The notes below the pieces were generated by a model. The model made no database searches. It was not told where the DNA came from and worked only from the letters and a program-made list of their open reading frames with translations. The position numbers and the translations under genes were made by a program. A stretch of DNA of 49,476 nt from an uncultured Bacteroidales bacterium (GTDB lineage: Bacteria > Bacteroidota > Bacteroidia > Bacteroidales > Paludibacteraceae). The stretch's first letter is position 1, and the number at the start of each line of letters is the position of its first letter. Positions 23,823 to 31,819 of this stretch are shown piece after piece. Location of the stretch: NCBI GenBank assembly GCA_949297975.1, contig CASFUX010000193.1, positions 1 through 49,476 of the forward strand, read 5' to 3'.

Positions 23823-26042
23823 TTATTCACCCAGTGGATATACCTTCAAGCCTTTCACCATCCAATGGTCCGCATCCGGAGAGGAAAATACCAGGCTGCT
23901 GAACGTATCCGTAGGAAATATGATGTTAGTCATTGTCACTTCACCCCCATTGACGAACAACTCCACGGATGCCTTGTCCTTGAACAATCGTATGTGATAT
24001 TCATCATGCGGGGCGATTGGAGCTTTCGTCTGGGTGACAAACTTATCGCTAAAACCGAACAGCCCGGCCTTTGTGCGGTCGAACACCATCGTACCCGCCA
24101 GCTTATCGAAAGCATAAGCTATGCTTTCGCCTTTGCCATTGACAAAGCCAAAGCCAAACTTTGTCGCATCGGTAAGCACCACTGTCATCTCCAATTCAAA
24201 GCAATCCGTGTTGCCCGGAAGTAATGTACCGATAGAGTCTCCCCGAGCGCAAATCTGCCGGGTATCGTAAGCCACAACCTGCCCACGCAAATCCTTGCAT
24301 TCGCCCACGGGGCTACTGGCTACCACCCAATGTTGCCCATTGTGCCGGAGCGACAAGTCGCGGGGTAAAGTCATTGCGTTACGAAAGTTCACCGTCGGCA
24401 CTTGGTTGGCATAATCCCAATTGCTCATCCAACCGATAAACACACGCCGCCCACCGGGGGCGTTGTTCCACGTCACGCCCGCATAATTATCGCGCCCATA
24501 GTCTATCCAAAGAGGATAAGTCAGAGCATCTGCCGTAAAGGATGTGCCGTTGAAGTCGCCAATAAAATACTGCGTCGCACTTCCACCGTTCGGTCCTCCC
24601 GGGTTGACGCTGACCAGCAGCACCCACTTGGTTTCCCCTGCAGGAGTTTGCAACGGGAACAAATCGGGACATTCCCACACGCCACCATGCGCACCAATCC
24701 CATCGCCGAACTCGCTTAATTTATCCCATGATTTCAAATCGGCAGAGCCGTAAAACGTAATAGTCTGCGAAGTAGCCAACGCCATCACCCACTTCCGGCT
24801 TTCCTTGTGCCAAAACACTTTCGGGTCACGAAAATCCGCAATATCCGGGTCGGTCAGCACCGGATTGCCATCGTATTTGGCAAATGTCCGCCCTCCGTCC
24901 GTACTATAAGCAAGGGACTGCACCTGCCGCTTGCCCGCCGAAGTGAACAAAGCAATGATAGCCCCCTTACCAAAACCCGCTGTATTCTGCTCGTCCACCA
25001 CCGCACTACCCGAGAAGACACAGCCCAAGCTATCGGGCGCAAGAGCATCGCCCCAATGCTCCCAATGCAGCAAATCCTTGCTCACAGCGTGCCCCCAATG
25101 CATATTTGCCCACATGGAACCATAAGGGTTGTGCTGATAGAACAGATGATAAACTCCATTATGATACACCATTCCGTTGGGGTCATTCGTCCATCCATAA
25201 TGGGGTGAGAAATGATATGCAGGGCGATAAGGCTCGTCATAATCAAACTCATAAGTGTCCGATTGGCAAATCTGCCTGTAACCGATGTCGGTGGATTTCA
25301 CATGCTGAAACCACATGGTCAACTCCATGCCCTTGTATGCCTCCACATCCATCGGCATCCAGTAATCCACCTTAGTCTGCGCCACCCGTATATGCATAGT
25401 CTCACAGAGTTTTTCCGTACCACGATAAAGCACAACCTGCGATTCAGGACCTTTGTCCTCTATGGGTATCAACAAGTATTTTTTCGTGATGTTGAAAGAC
25501 TGCTTATAATCGGGCACAATCACGCTTTTGCTTTTATCGCCTTGCTCTATTTGATCCACGAGGATATGCCCCCAACCGCCACGCTGGTTATCAACAATGC
25601 GTATCTGTGCCTGCTTTCCATAGTAGGGCTGTGCGTCCCACGAGTACCATTGCAACGTTTCGCTGTCCACCACGGGGCGGGTTTTGTACACCTGCTTTCC
25701 ATCTACCTCCAAAGCAATGTACACTCCCTCTCCCCTGCCGCCCCCCAGCAGGAAGTTGACATAATCGCGCTCCAAGGCAAAGAAAGGCGATATCAATTCA
25801 CCACACGCATCATCGCCGCCATGGAAACTGTTGGCCAGTCCTCCGCCTGCAAAACCAGCAACTGGCTGCTGGTCACCGACTGCTCCTGCGGCAGGTGCAT
25901 TGCCAAATGCTTCTCCTTGCCTTGTCCAGCCATCATAACCATTACGCTCGAAATCAGCCACGACCACGTCCTGCCTTGCACAGGAAGTTCCCAGAGCCAG
26001 CAACAATGTTGCTATGCATATGCCTACACGTATTCCACTCAT
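23823..26042 (-). CDS. GH32 fructanase lipoprotein with N-terminal beta domains
   Basis: A glycoside hydrolase of family 32 (levanase/inulinase). The 739-residue protein has a lipobox (ALGTSC, Cys21) and ~250 residues of beta-sandwich resembling the DUF4980 region of Bacteroides GH32 enzymes. The five-bladed catalytic domain has nucleophile Asp287 in GWTNDPNG, the stabilising Asp406 in RDPKVF and acid/base Glu457 in WECPDLF. A C-terminal lectin-like beta-sandwich follows. The residues after Cys21 (ARQD) are not strongly acidic, which I read as periplasmic rather than surface location. The exo or endo mode cannot be told from sequence. Confidence 0.95.
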   Translation of the reverse strand: MSGIRVGICIATLLLALGTSCARQDVVVADFERNGYDGWTRQGEAFGNAPAAGAVGDQQPVAGFAGGGLANSFHGGDDACGELISPFFALERDYVNFLLGGGRGEGVYIALEVDGKQVYKTRPVVDSETLQWYSWDAQPYYGKQAQIRIVDNQRGGWGHILVDQIEQGDKSKSVIVPDYKQSFNITKKYLLIPIEDKGPESQVVLYRGTEKLCETMHIRVAQTKVDYWMPMDVEAYKGMELTMWFQHVKSTDIGYRQICQSDTYEFDYDEPYRPAYHFSPHYGWTNDPNGMVYHNGVYHLFYQHNPYGSMWANMHWGHAVSKDLLHWEHWGDALAPDSLGCVFSGSAVVDEQNTAGFGKGAIIALFTSAGKRQVQSLAYSTDGGRTFAKYDGNPVLTDPDIADFRDPKVFWHKESRKWVMALATSQTITFYGSADLKSWDKLSEFGDGIGAHGGVWECPDLFPLQTPAGETKWVLLVSVNPGGPNGGSATQYFIGDFNGTSFTADALTYPLWIDYGRDNYAGVTWNNAPGGRRVFIGWMSNWDYANQVPTVNFRNAMTLPRDLSLRHNGQHWVVASSPVGECKDLRGQVVAYDTRQICARGDSIGTLLPGNTDCFELEMTVVLTDATKFGFGFVNGKGESIAYAFDKLAGTMVFDRTKAGLFGFSDKFVTQTKAPIAPHDEYHIRLFKDKASVELFVNGGEVTMTNIIFPTDTFSSLVFSSPDADHWMVKGLKVYPLGE

Positions 26043-26053
26043 AAGCTCTTATT

Positions 26054-27289
26054 TTATTTCCACAATTGGATTTTCCTGGCACGAACCGCACCGTTGCTAT
26101 CTGTTTCCTTCACAATATAGATGCCATTCGGCAAGAGCGTTTCATCGAGACCTGTCCCCACATATTTTCCCATGATATTATAGTAAACAGTTTCAATGAC
26201 CGATTCCTCGTCAAAGATAACATGGCTATTAGTCGACGTGTTTTCTTCATAATAAGCTATCACGTTATCCCAATACATTAGTGTACCCTCGGCAGTCAGG
26301 CCATCCTGCGTGTCATGCGGACGGATGAGCAGGCGGTGAATTTCTTCCGTACTGCCACTAATGTCAAACACAAGCTGCTGCCACTTGCCCACTTCTTCCT
26401 CCGTATATTGTGCGGTAACAAAGCGATTGTCCACACCATCTTTCTGCAATTCAAGCGTTACTGGTCCAGCGATGCCTTTCAGCACCATGACGGACAGACG
26501 GTTGTATTCTGCCGGATTGATGCGCATTCTTTCACACCCGAAGAGGGCACCACCGGAATGTTGCACCCCGTTGGGTTCTGTACCGGTATTCGTACGCAAC
26601 ACCGACACGCAATGATCGGATGTATTGATGCCTGCCTTATCCGGGTTTTCCACATCGCGGTTGACTGTAGCCGCCAAATCACCCCAATAAAAATTAGCAT
26701 CTTCCCCATTGTACAACGTCATTATACTATCTTTAACGGGATAATCATTTTCCCAATACAAGGTCACATCGTCCCAATACATGGTTTCTTCCATGTCAGC
26801 GGGAACGGCGGTATCATGTATCAGCACTAAGAGGTTGTTGACTTTGATGGTACGGCATTTGATGTCAAACACCAACTTCTGCCATTCACCACCACCGGTA
26901 TACTCAACCGTATAACCGTCTTTATCCACTTCCGCGCCGCCGTCCATACGCTGCAACTCGATTTTGACCGGACCATTCGTCTGCTTCTTCACCAACATGG
27001 AGATGCGATTGAAATAATTCGGATCTATATCCAAATCATACAAACGGCCGCCGGAAAAAGTCTGCTTCCCGTTACCCTCCACACTTTCACCACGCCGCAC
27101 AATCGACATGCAGCGTTCAGACGGATTGATTCCATCCTTATCAGGATTATCAACCTCCGACACCGTGGCTTCCAAATCCACCCAAGTAGGCTTTACTTGC
27201 TCTCCATCATATACGATGACAGACTCTTGCGCATAATTGCAAAACATTACGCTTGCTACAAGCGATGATAAAAGAAATAAACGCTTCAT
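26054..27289 (-). CDS. Secreted protein with two copies of a locus-specific beta module and T9SS-like tail
   Basis: The 411-residue protein has a signal peptide (MKRLFLLSSLVASVMFCNYA) and two homologous ~160-residue modules (about 23-180 and 190-345). Each has an opening like VIVYDGEQVKPTWVDL, a core DNPDK-x-GIN-x-S-x-x-C, an LxLQ strand, W-Q-x-L-V-FDI and a closing MYWDxV. The same module ends the SusE-position lipoprotein. The tail has YNIMGKYVG, LLPNGIYIVK and ARKIQLWK, like a short T9SS type A sorting domain. No catalytic motif is visible, so fructan binding is the best inference from position. It lies 11 bases upstream of the GH32 gene. Confidence 0.7.
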   Translation of the reverse strand: MKRLFLLSSLVASVMFCNYAQESVIVYDGEQVKPTWVDLEATVSEVDNPDKDGINPSERCMSIVRRGESVEGNGKQTFSGGRLYDLDIDPNYFNRISMLVKKQTNGPVKIELQRMDGGAEVDKDGYTVEYTGGGEWQKLVFDIKCRTIKVNNLLVLIHDTAVPADMEETMYWDDVTLYWENDYPVKDSIMTLYNGEDANFYWGDLAATVNRDVENPDKAGINTSDHCVSVLRTNTGTEPNGVQHSGGALFGCERMRINPAEYNRLSVMVLKGIAGPVTLELQKDGVDNRFVTAQYTEEEVGKWQQLVFDISGSTEEIHRLLIRPHDTQDGLTAEGTLMYWDNVIAYYEENTSTNSHVIFDEESVIETVYYNIMGKYVGTGLDETLLPNGIYIVKETDSNGAVRARKIQLWK

Positions 27290-27326
27290 AAATAACAAGT
27301 TTTATAAGATTATACTATAAACAATT

Positions 27327-28907
27327 TTATTTTTTAGACACTTTGATATTAGAGAACTTCACTTTACCGCTGTTCGTATAAATCATCCAAGGGTTTTGTT
27401 CCATATCCTCTATACGGTTGGCAAAGGCAACCTGATTGTTGACGTAAGTTACGCAGACACATTTCTCCGCAATAATTTTCACATCAAACTGTTTATCGGC
27501 TGGCACTACCAGCGGTGTGAAGTTGTATTCTTCCTCCCAGTGCTTCATATAAAGAGCGGGAGTCCCATCAGCATTATCCGCCGTAAGGTCGAACTCAATG
27601 TTATATGTACTCCTCTGGTTGTCGCAAGCAGCGAATCCTATTCCGAATCCCTTCTCTGCCTGCGAAGCATCAATATGCATCTCTATTTTAAACGAAGACG
27701 CATTGCGGTTGAACACGACCATGCTCTCATCGTCAAGCGTAAAAGCATTGCTCCCGCCACTTACCACACCAACACGTTTCAACTCCTTGCACTCTGCCGC
27801 CTGGGCAAAGAGAGCATCCACAGCAGGCGGGACGGTAGGATAAAGCCGTCCATTGGATTGCTGTTCCAGTTTATGTGAAATGAGCATACCAGCCCAAGCC
27901 AATTCACCATTGCCGCCTACGCGCTGTCCACTCGATGCCCATCCGCAAAGATAGCGATCCGTCCCGTTACTCACGGTTTTAGCAGCATAGAGATAGAGTC
28001 CATCGAACGTTTCGTGATGTCCTGAGTCGTCTTTCACCTGATGCCACGGTCCATCAGGACTGTCCGCCACACGGTAAAAAGTCTTACGGTGTTTATCTGC
28101 ATTGATACGCGAGAACACCAAATACCATTTGTCCCCCATTTTGAACATATCGGGGCATTCCAACACGCGCGAATCAGACTGTATCTGATATTTTTGCGGT
28201 TCGCCCGTAACCGCCACCAAAGGTTCTATCTCTTTCCAAGACTTTGTCCAGTCGGTTACAGTGAGTTCGTCCGATTCATAGCGCAACAACACGGCACCTC
28301 CTCCAATGCGCGTACTGGCCACCAGCATGACATACTTATTACGCGTATCGTCCCAGTAAACAAGAGGATCACGATAATCAAAACCGTTATAACCAGCGGG
28401 AGGACCCATAAAGCCATCGTGCTTCGTCCAGTTACGCAAGTTGGTAGAAGTTGCCAACATGACAGACTGAGCAGGATTGAACTTACTGTTCAAGGTGCTG
28501 TAGTAAAAATAATACGTCCCTTCCTTTTCCACACAACTTCCCGTGCCAATCCATTGGTCACGCTCATCATCGGTACCTGTGGGGAATGTTTCTATCACAC
28601 TGCCAAAAGCGGCAAAATCTTTGGTTCTTGTATCAAAGATGTGATTGCGGAACGCACTGCCATCATACGGCTCCAGCAGGAAAAAACAGTGATACTCATT
28701 TGCCTTGGGGTCATAATAAGGCATCGGGTCCCCAGTCTCTCCATTAGACGGTTTGAAATACAATTGGTACAATCCTTTGTCCTCACCGGCATCCCAACAA
28801 TCAAGCGTCAAGTCCGTAACAGGCTGAGGCTGCTCCTTGGGCTTCTCCTCGCATGACAACAAGGAGAATGCCACACATAACATTAAGAAAGTTTTCATAA
28901 TACTCAT
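27327..28907 (-). CDS. Divergent GH32-type fructanase lipoprotein
   Basis: The 526-residue protein has a lipobox ending FSLLSC (Cys19) followed by acidic/lysine residues EEKPKEQ, which resembles the surface-export signal of Bacteroides lipoproteins. The five-bladed catalytic domain replaces the usual W-x-N-D-P-N-G with NGETGDPMPYYDP (Asp60). It keeps DYRDPLVYW (Asp180) and RVLECPDMF (Glu250), so all three acidic residues of the GH32/GH-J clan are present. A C-terminal beta-sandwich follows (~360-526). I infer a surface enzyme that makes the first cuts. An ATG at 28898 is an alternative start. Confidence 0.85.
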   Translation of the reverse strand: MSIMKTFLMLCVAFSLLSCEEKPKEQPQPVTDLTLDCWDAGEDKGLYQLYFKPSNGETGDPMPYYDPKANEYHCFFLLEPYDGSAFRNHIFDTRTKDFAAFGSVIETFPTGTDDERDQWIGTGSCVEKEGTYYFYYSTLNSKFNPAQSVMLATSTNLRNWTKHDGFMGPPAGYNGFDYRDPLVYWDDTRNKYVMLVASTRIGGGAVLLRYESDELTVTDWTKSWKEIEPLVAVTGEPQKYQIQSDSRVLECPDMFKMGDKWYLVFSRINADKHRKTFYRVADSPDGPWHQVKDDSGHHETFDGLYLYAAKTVSNGTDRYLCGWASSGQRVGGNGELAWAGMLISHKLEQQSNGRLYPTVPPAVDALFAQAAECKELKRVGVVSGGSNAFTLDDESMVVFNRNASSFKIEMHIDASQAEKGFGIGFAACDNQRSTYNIEFDLTADNADGTPALYMKHWEEEYNFTPLVVPADKQFDVKIIAEKCVCVTYVNNQVAFANRIEDMEQNPWMIYTNSGKVKFSNIKVSKK

Positions 28908-28924
28908 ATTTATACACTCGCTTC

Positions 28925-28973
28925 CCCCAAGGGGAAACTTGGTGCCACTTTTGCCACCAAGTTTCCCTTGGGG
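28925..28973 (-). repeat. intra-operon hairpin between SusE-position gene and GH32
   Basis: Arms 28925-28944 and 28955-28973 (CCCCAAGGGGAAACTTGGTG against CACCAAGTTTCCCTTGGGG) pair fully except for one bulged base, with a 10-nt loop. The hairpin sits in the longest gap (81 bp) between the sus genes and the enzyme genes, and could attenuate transcription or protect an mRNA end. Confidence 0.75.
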
Positions 28974-28988
28974 TATTTGGGGGCATTG

Positions 28989-30089
28989 TTATTCCTCTGT
29001 CGGTATGGCCTCTATTTGATCCCAGTACATGTTTTGCGGAGTGAAACTGCGATCTTCCGTATTGTGCGGGGCAATCAGGATGCTGTTGACCACTTCCGTA
29101 CGTTCCGATATGTCGAACTCAAGGCGTTGCCATTGTCCAGGTGTAGTATACGCCACCTTGTGATAGCTTTTGTTCTGCTCACCTGCCGACTGTAATTCCA
29201 ATTGCACATCGCCTTCCACGTCTTTCAACACCATAACAGCAATCTTGCCATATTCTTTCGGGTCGATATTCACACCATTTTCGTTCCATAATGCACCGCC
29301 CGACCAAGGTTTACCACCATCGTCCGTATCCTCATTTGTACGATAGATAGCAGCACACTTATCCGATGTGTTAATGCCTTCTTTCTTCGGATTATCTATT
29401 GGGCTAAATACTTCCTTGGCTGCAATATTTACCCATGACGGTCTGATGTCTTCACCATTGTAGATAACCATTATCGGCTTGCCCAAATGTACTGTTACCG
29501 TATATTCAAACGTAGACTCTTCGTATTCCAACGTAAATACCACTGGCGAGGTGAAGTCAACCGCCGTGCCGGGAGCTGGGGTCATCTGTGCTCCTTCCGT
29601 ATAAGTCACCTGCGGCACAAGTGCCGTTACATCCGTGCCTTGAGGTAAATAGAGTTCGATGGTCCTCGCCTCTTGGTCGATTACACCATCGACACCACTC
29701 AGACTGAATGCCGTAATCTTCGCCTGTACTTCCTCCACCGTCACTTTCCAATCTTGGTAGAGGTCGTTATGCATGACACGATATTTAACTTCCTTGCCCG
29801 CAATGTTCGATGAAACAAAATTCTGCGGTTCACCACTTCCGGGAGTTACTGCCGCTCCTTCTGCAATTTCAATTGCCGGCACCATGGAGGTTAAGTCCGT
29901 ACCGAGAGGCACAAGCAAATAAACGGTAAAGTTTTCATCATCGATTACTGCCTCCCGCCCATTGATGGAGAAAGAATGAATGCTGACATCGCCTTCCATC
30001 TTCAACGTGGGCGCATTATCTTCCCCACAGGAAGCCAGCAACAGAACTCCTGCGAAGAAGGTAGCCACCTTATTTATTGTCTTTTTCAT
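28989..30089 (-). CDS. SusE-position surface lipoprotein
   Basis: The 366-residue protein has a lipobox (LLLASC, Cys21) followed by GEDN. Two Ig-like repeats of DUF5018 type follow (about 35-118 and 120-200; each has an SFSINGREAVID / AFSLSGVDGVID start and a PLGTDLTSMVP / PQGTDVTALVP strand). One copy of the beta module shared with the protein at 26054-27289 comes next (~205-362, from MVIYNGEDIRPSWVN to NMYWDQIEA). Its place directly after susD and its architecture fit a surface glycan-binding protein. Fructan binding is inferred from the locus. Confidence 0.82.
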   Translation of the reverse strand: MKKTINKVATFFAGVLLLASCGEDNAPTLKMEGDVSIHSFSINGREAVIDDENFTVYLLVPLGTDLTSMVPAIEIAEGAAVTPGSGEPQNFVSSNIAGKEVKYRVMHNDLYQDWKVTVEEVQAKITAFSLSGVDGVIDQEARTIELYLPQGTDVTALVPQVTYTEGAQMTPAPGTAVDFTSPVVFTLEYEESTFEYTVTVHLGKPIMVIYNGEDIRPSWVNIAAKEVFSPIDNPKKEGINTSDKCAAIYRTNEDTDDGGKPWSGGALWNENGVNIDPKEYGKIAVMVLKDVEGDVQLELQSAGEQNKSYHKVAYTTPGQWQRLEFDISERTEVVNSILIAPHNTEDRSFTPQNMYWDQIEAIPTEE

Positions 30090-30121
30090 ATCTGTTGATT
30101 TTATTTGTTTTCTACACTATT

Positions 30122-31807
30122 TTATCTGTCCCAACCATAGTTTTGCTGATACGCACCTTTACTGAAGTTAATCTGCTTGGTAGGTATGGGGGCATATTCA
30201 AATTTGTTCTTCACGAACTCCGCCGCATTGTAATAGGAATGAGCAGCCTTTTCCTTCGCGTAATAATTATTCATCACTTCGTCTGCAATTCCCCAACGCA
30301 CAAGGTCAAAGAAGCGGAATCCTTCCATGGCCATTTCGAGGCGGCGTTCCCAGCGCACGGCTTCACGAGCATATTCTTTCGTCCAAGTACAATTCTTTCC
30401 ATTTTCGTAAAGTGCTATGTCGGCATTCGTCACCCACGAGATACGTCCCATGCTGGCTTTTGCACGGCTGCGCAGCTCATTGATAATGGGTAGGGCTTCG
30501 TCTTGCCGATCCAGTTCAACCAAAGCCTCGGCCTTGAATAGCAACACATCCGAATAGCGCAAAATAATCCAGTTTTTCGAGTTGGCAAACCAGGGGCCGG
30601 TTTTCACACGGTATTCACTTTGCGGGTCAACGTTTTCTTTCAAGGATGAGTAACTGCCATACAGTCCGACATTGCGTCCAATAGTTATCTGCAAAGCATC
30701 ATTGTTTTCAAACAAGACCTCCGTGTATTTGTACGGCTTACCCGGGATGGCCACCGTATGGAACAGACGCGGGTCTACTTTATCGGTTGCTTCGTTGTAA
30801 TCGGCCTTGTTATAGCCTTCAAAGTCTGGCAATCCATTCTTCGTGATAAAAGCATTCACGAGGCTTTGACTCGGCTTGTTAAAGTCTCCACCAGGAGTGG
30901 GAGAGGTCAAAGCGCAGCCTTTATTCAAACGCCCCCAAGTCGTACCGTCCTCACGCGAATATTGAATGGCAAAAAGTGACTCCTTTCCATTTTCATATTC
31001 CCCAGGCAAGAAGTTATTGGCAAAGTCAGGCTCCAACTCGTAAGGCGAGTTAATCACTTCATCTGCATAGAACACCACTTTCTCAAGTTCTTCCTTGTTT
31101 ATCTCCGTCACATTATTCATCTCATCTTGTCGATAGGCCTTGTACAGATATGCCTTGGCACAATAGGCTGCGGCAGCATACTTGTTGGCACGCCCCACCT
31201 CATCCTGCTGGGCGGGCAAATTATTGTAAGCAAACTCCAAGTCATCGATGATTTTTTGCCACACCTCATCACTGCTCAACGCACGGTTGGACTCCTTGCT
31301 TATGTCATCCGTGGTCATGTTTTCCGTAATATATGGAATGTGCTTGAACACCACCTTCAACACAAAGTGAATGTGAGCTCTCAGAAAACGCATTTCGGCG
31401 ATACGGGTCGTTCGGTTTTCCATCGTTTCGTCCGTCTGCTCGTTTAAGGCACGCAAAGCAAGGTTGATACGGGAAATCGTGCAATAATTATTATACCACC
31501 ACCCGTCGTCATACCAGTTGCCTTCGTTAATCAGAGAACTGGAACAGATTTCAAAATAGTGCAGCCACTCACCGTCATTGATGTCATTTCCGCCTTTGTA
31601 GGCATCATCGGCACGCACATTTCCATACCCCCAGAAACTAATAGGCCGGTTGATTTCGTCATTGCCCACACCGGCGTAAGCCGCCAGACAAAGCTTCTCC
31701 GCATCTGTGTTGTCTTCGCCCAAAACGCCATAAGCTGGTTGATCTAGAAAATCGCAAGAAGTGCACAAACTCGCGACAGATAAGAATGCTAAAAATATCT
31801 TTTTCAT
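30122..31807 (-). CDS. SusD/RagB-family starch-binding-like lipoprotein
   Basis: The 561-residue outer-membrane lipoprotein (signal ending SLCTSC, then DFLDQPAYG) has helical TPR-like segments and the family's C-terminal part (WERRLEMAMEGFRFFDLVRWG). SusD proteins cap the SusC channel and bind glycan fragments for import. It starts 12 bases after susC ends, as in nearly all Sus pairs. The ligand is probably fructo-oligosaccharide or levan, judged from the neighbouring GH32 enzymes and fructose-type sensor. Confidence 0.95.
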   Translation of the reverse strand: MKKIFLAFLSVASLCTSCDFLDQPAYGVLGEDNTDAEKLCLAAYAGVGNDEINRPISFWGYGNVRADDAYKGGNDINDGEWLHYFEICSSSLINEGNWYDDGWWYNNYCTISRINLALRALNEQTDETMENRTTRIAEMRFLRAHIHFVLKVVFKHIPYITENMTTDDISKESNRALSSDEVWQKIIDDLEFAYNNLPAQQDEVGRANKYAAAAYCAKAYLYKAYRQDEMNNVTEINKEELEKVVFYADEVINSPYELEPDFANNFLPGEYENGKESLFAIQYSREDGTTWGRLNKGCALTSPTPGGDFNKPSQSLVNAFITKNGLPDFEGYNKADYNEATDKVDPRLFHTVAIPGKPYKYTEVLFENNDALQITIGRNVGLYGSYSSLKENVDPQSEYRVKTGPWFANSKNWIILRYSDVLLFKAEALVELDRQDEALPIINELRSRAKASMGRISWVTNADIALYENGKNCTWTKEYAREAVRWERRLEMAMEGFRFFDLVRWGIADEVMNNYYAKEKAAHSYYNAAEFVKNKFEYAPIPTKQINFSKGAYQQNYGWDR

Positions 31808-31819
31808 GTTATTCCCGTT

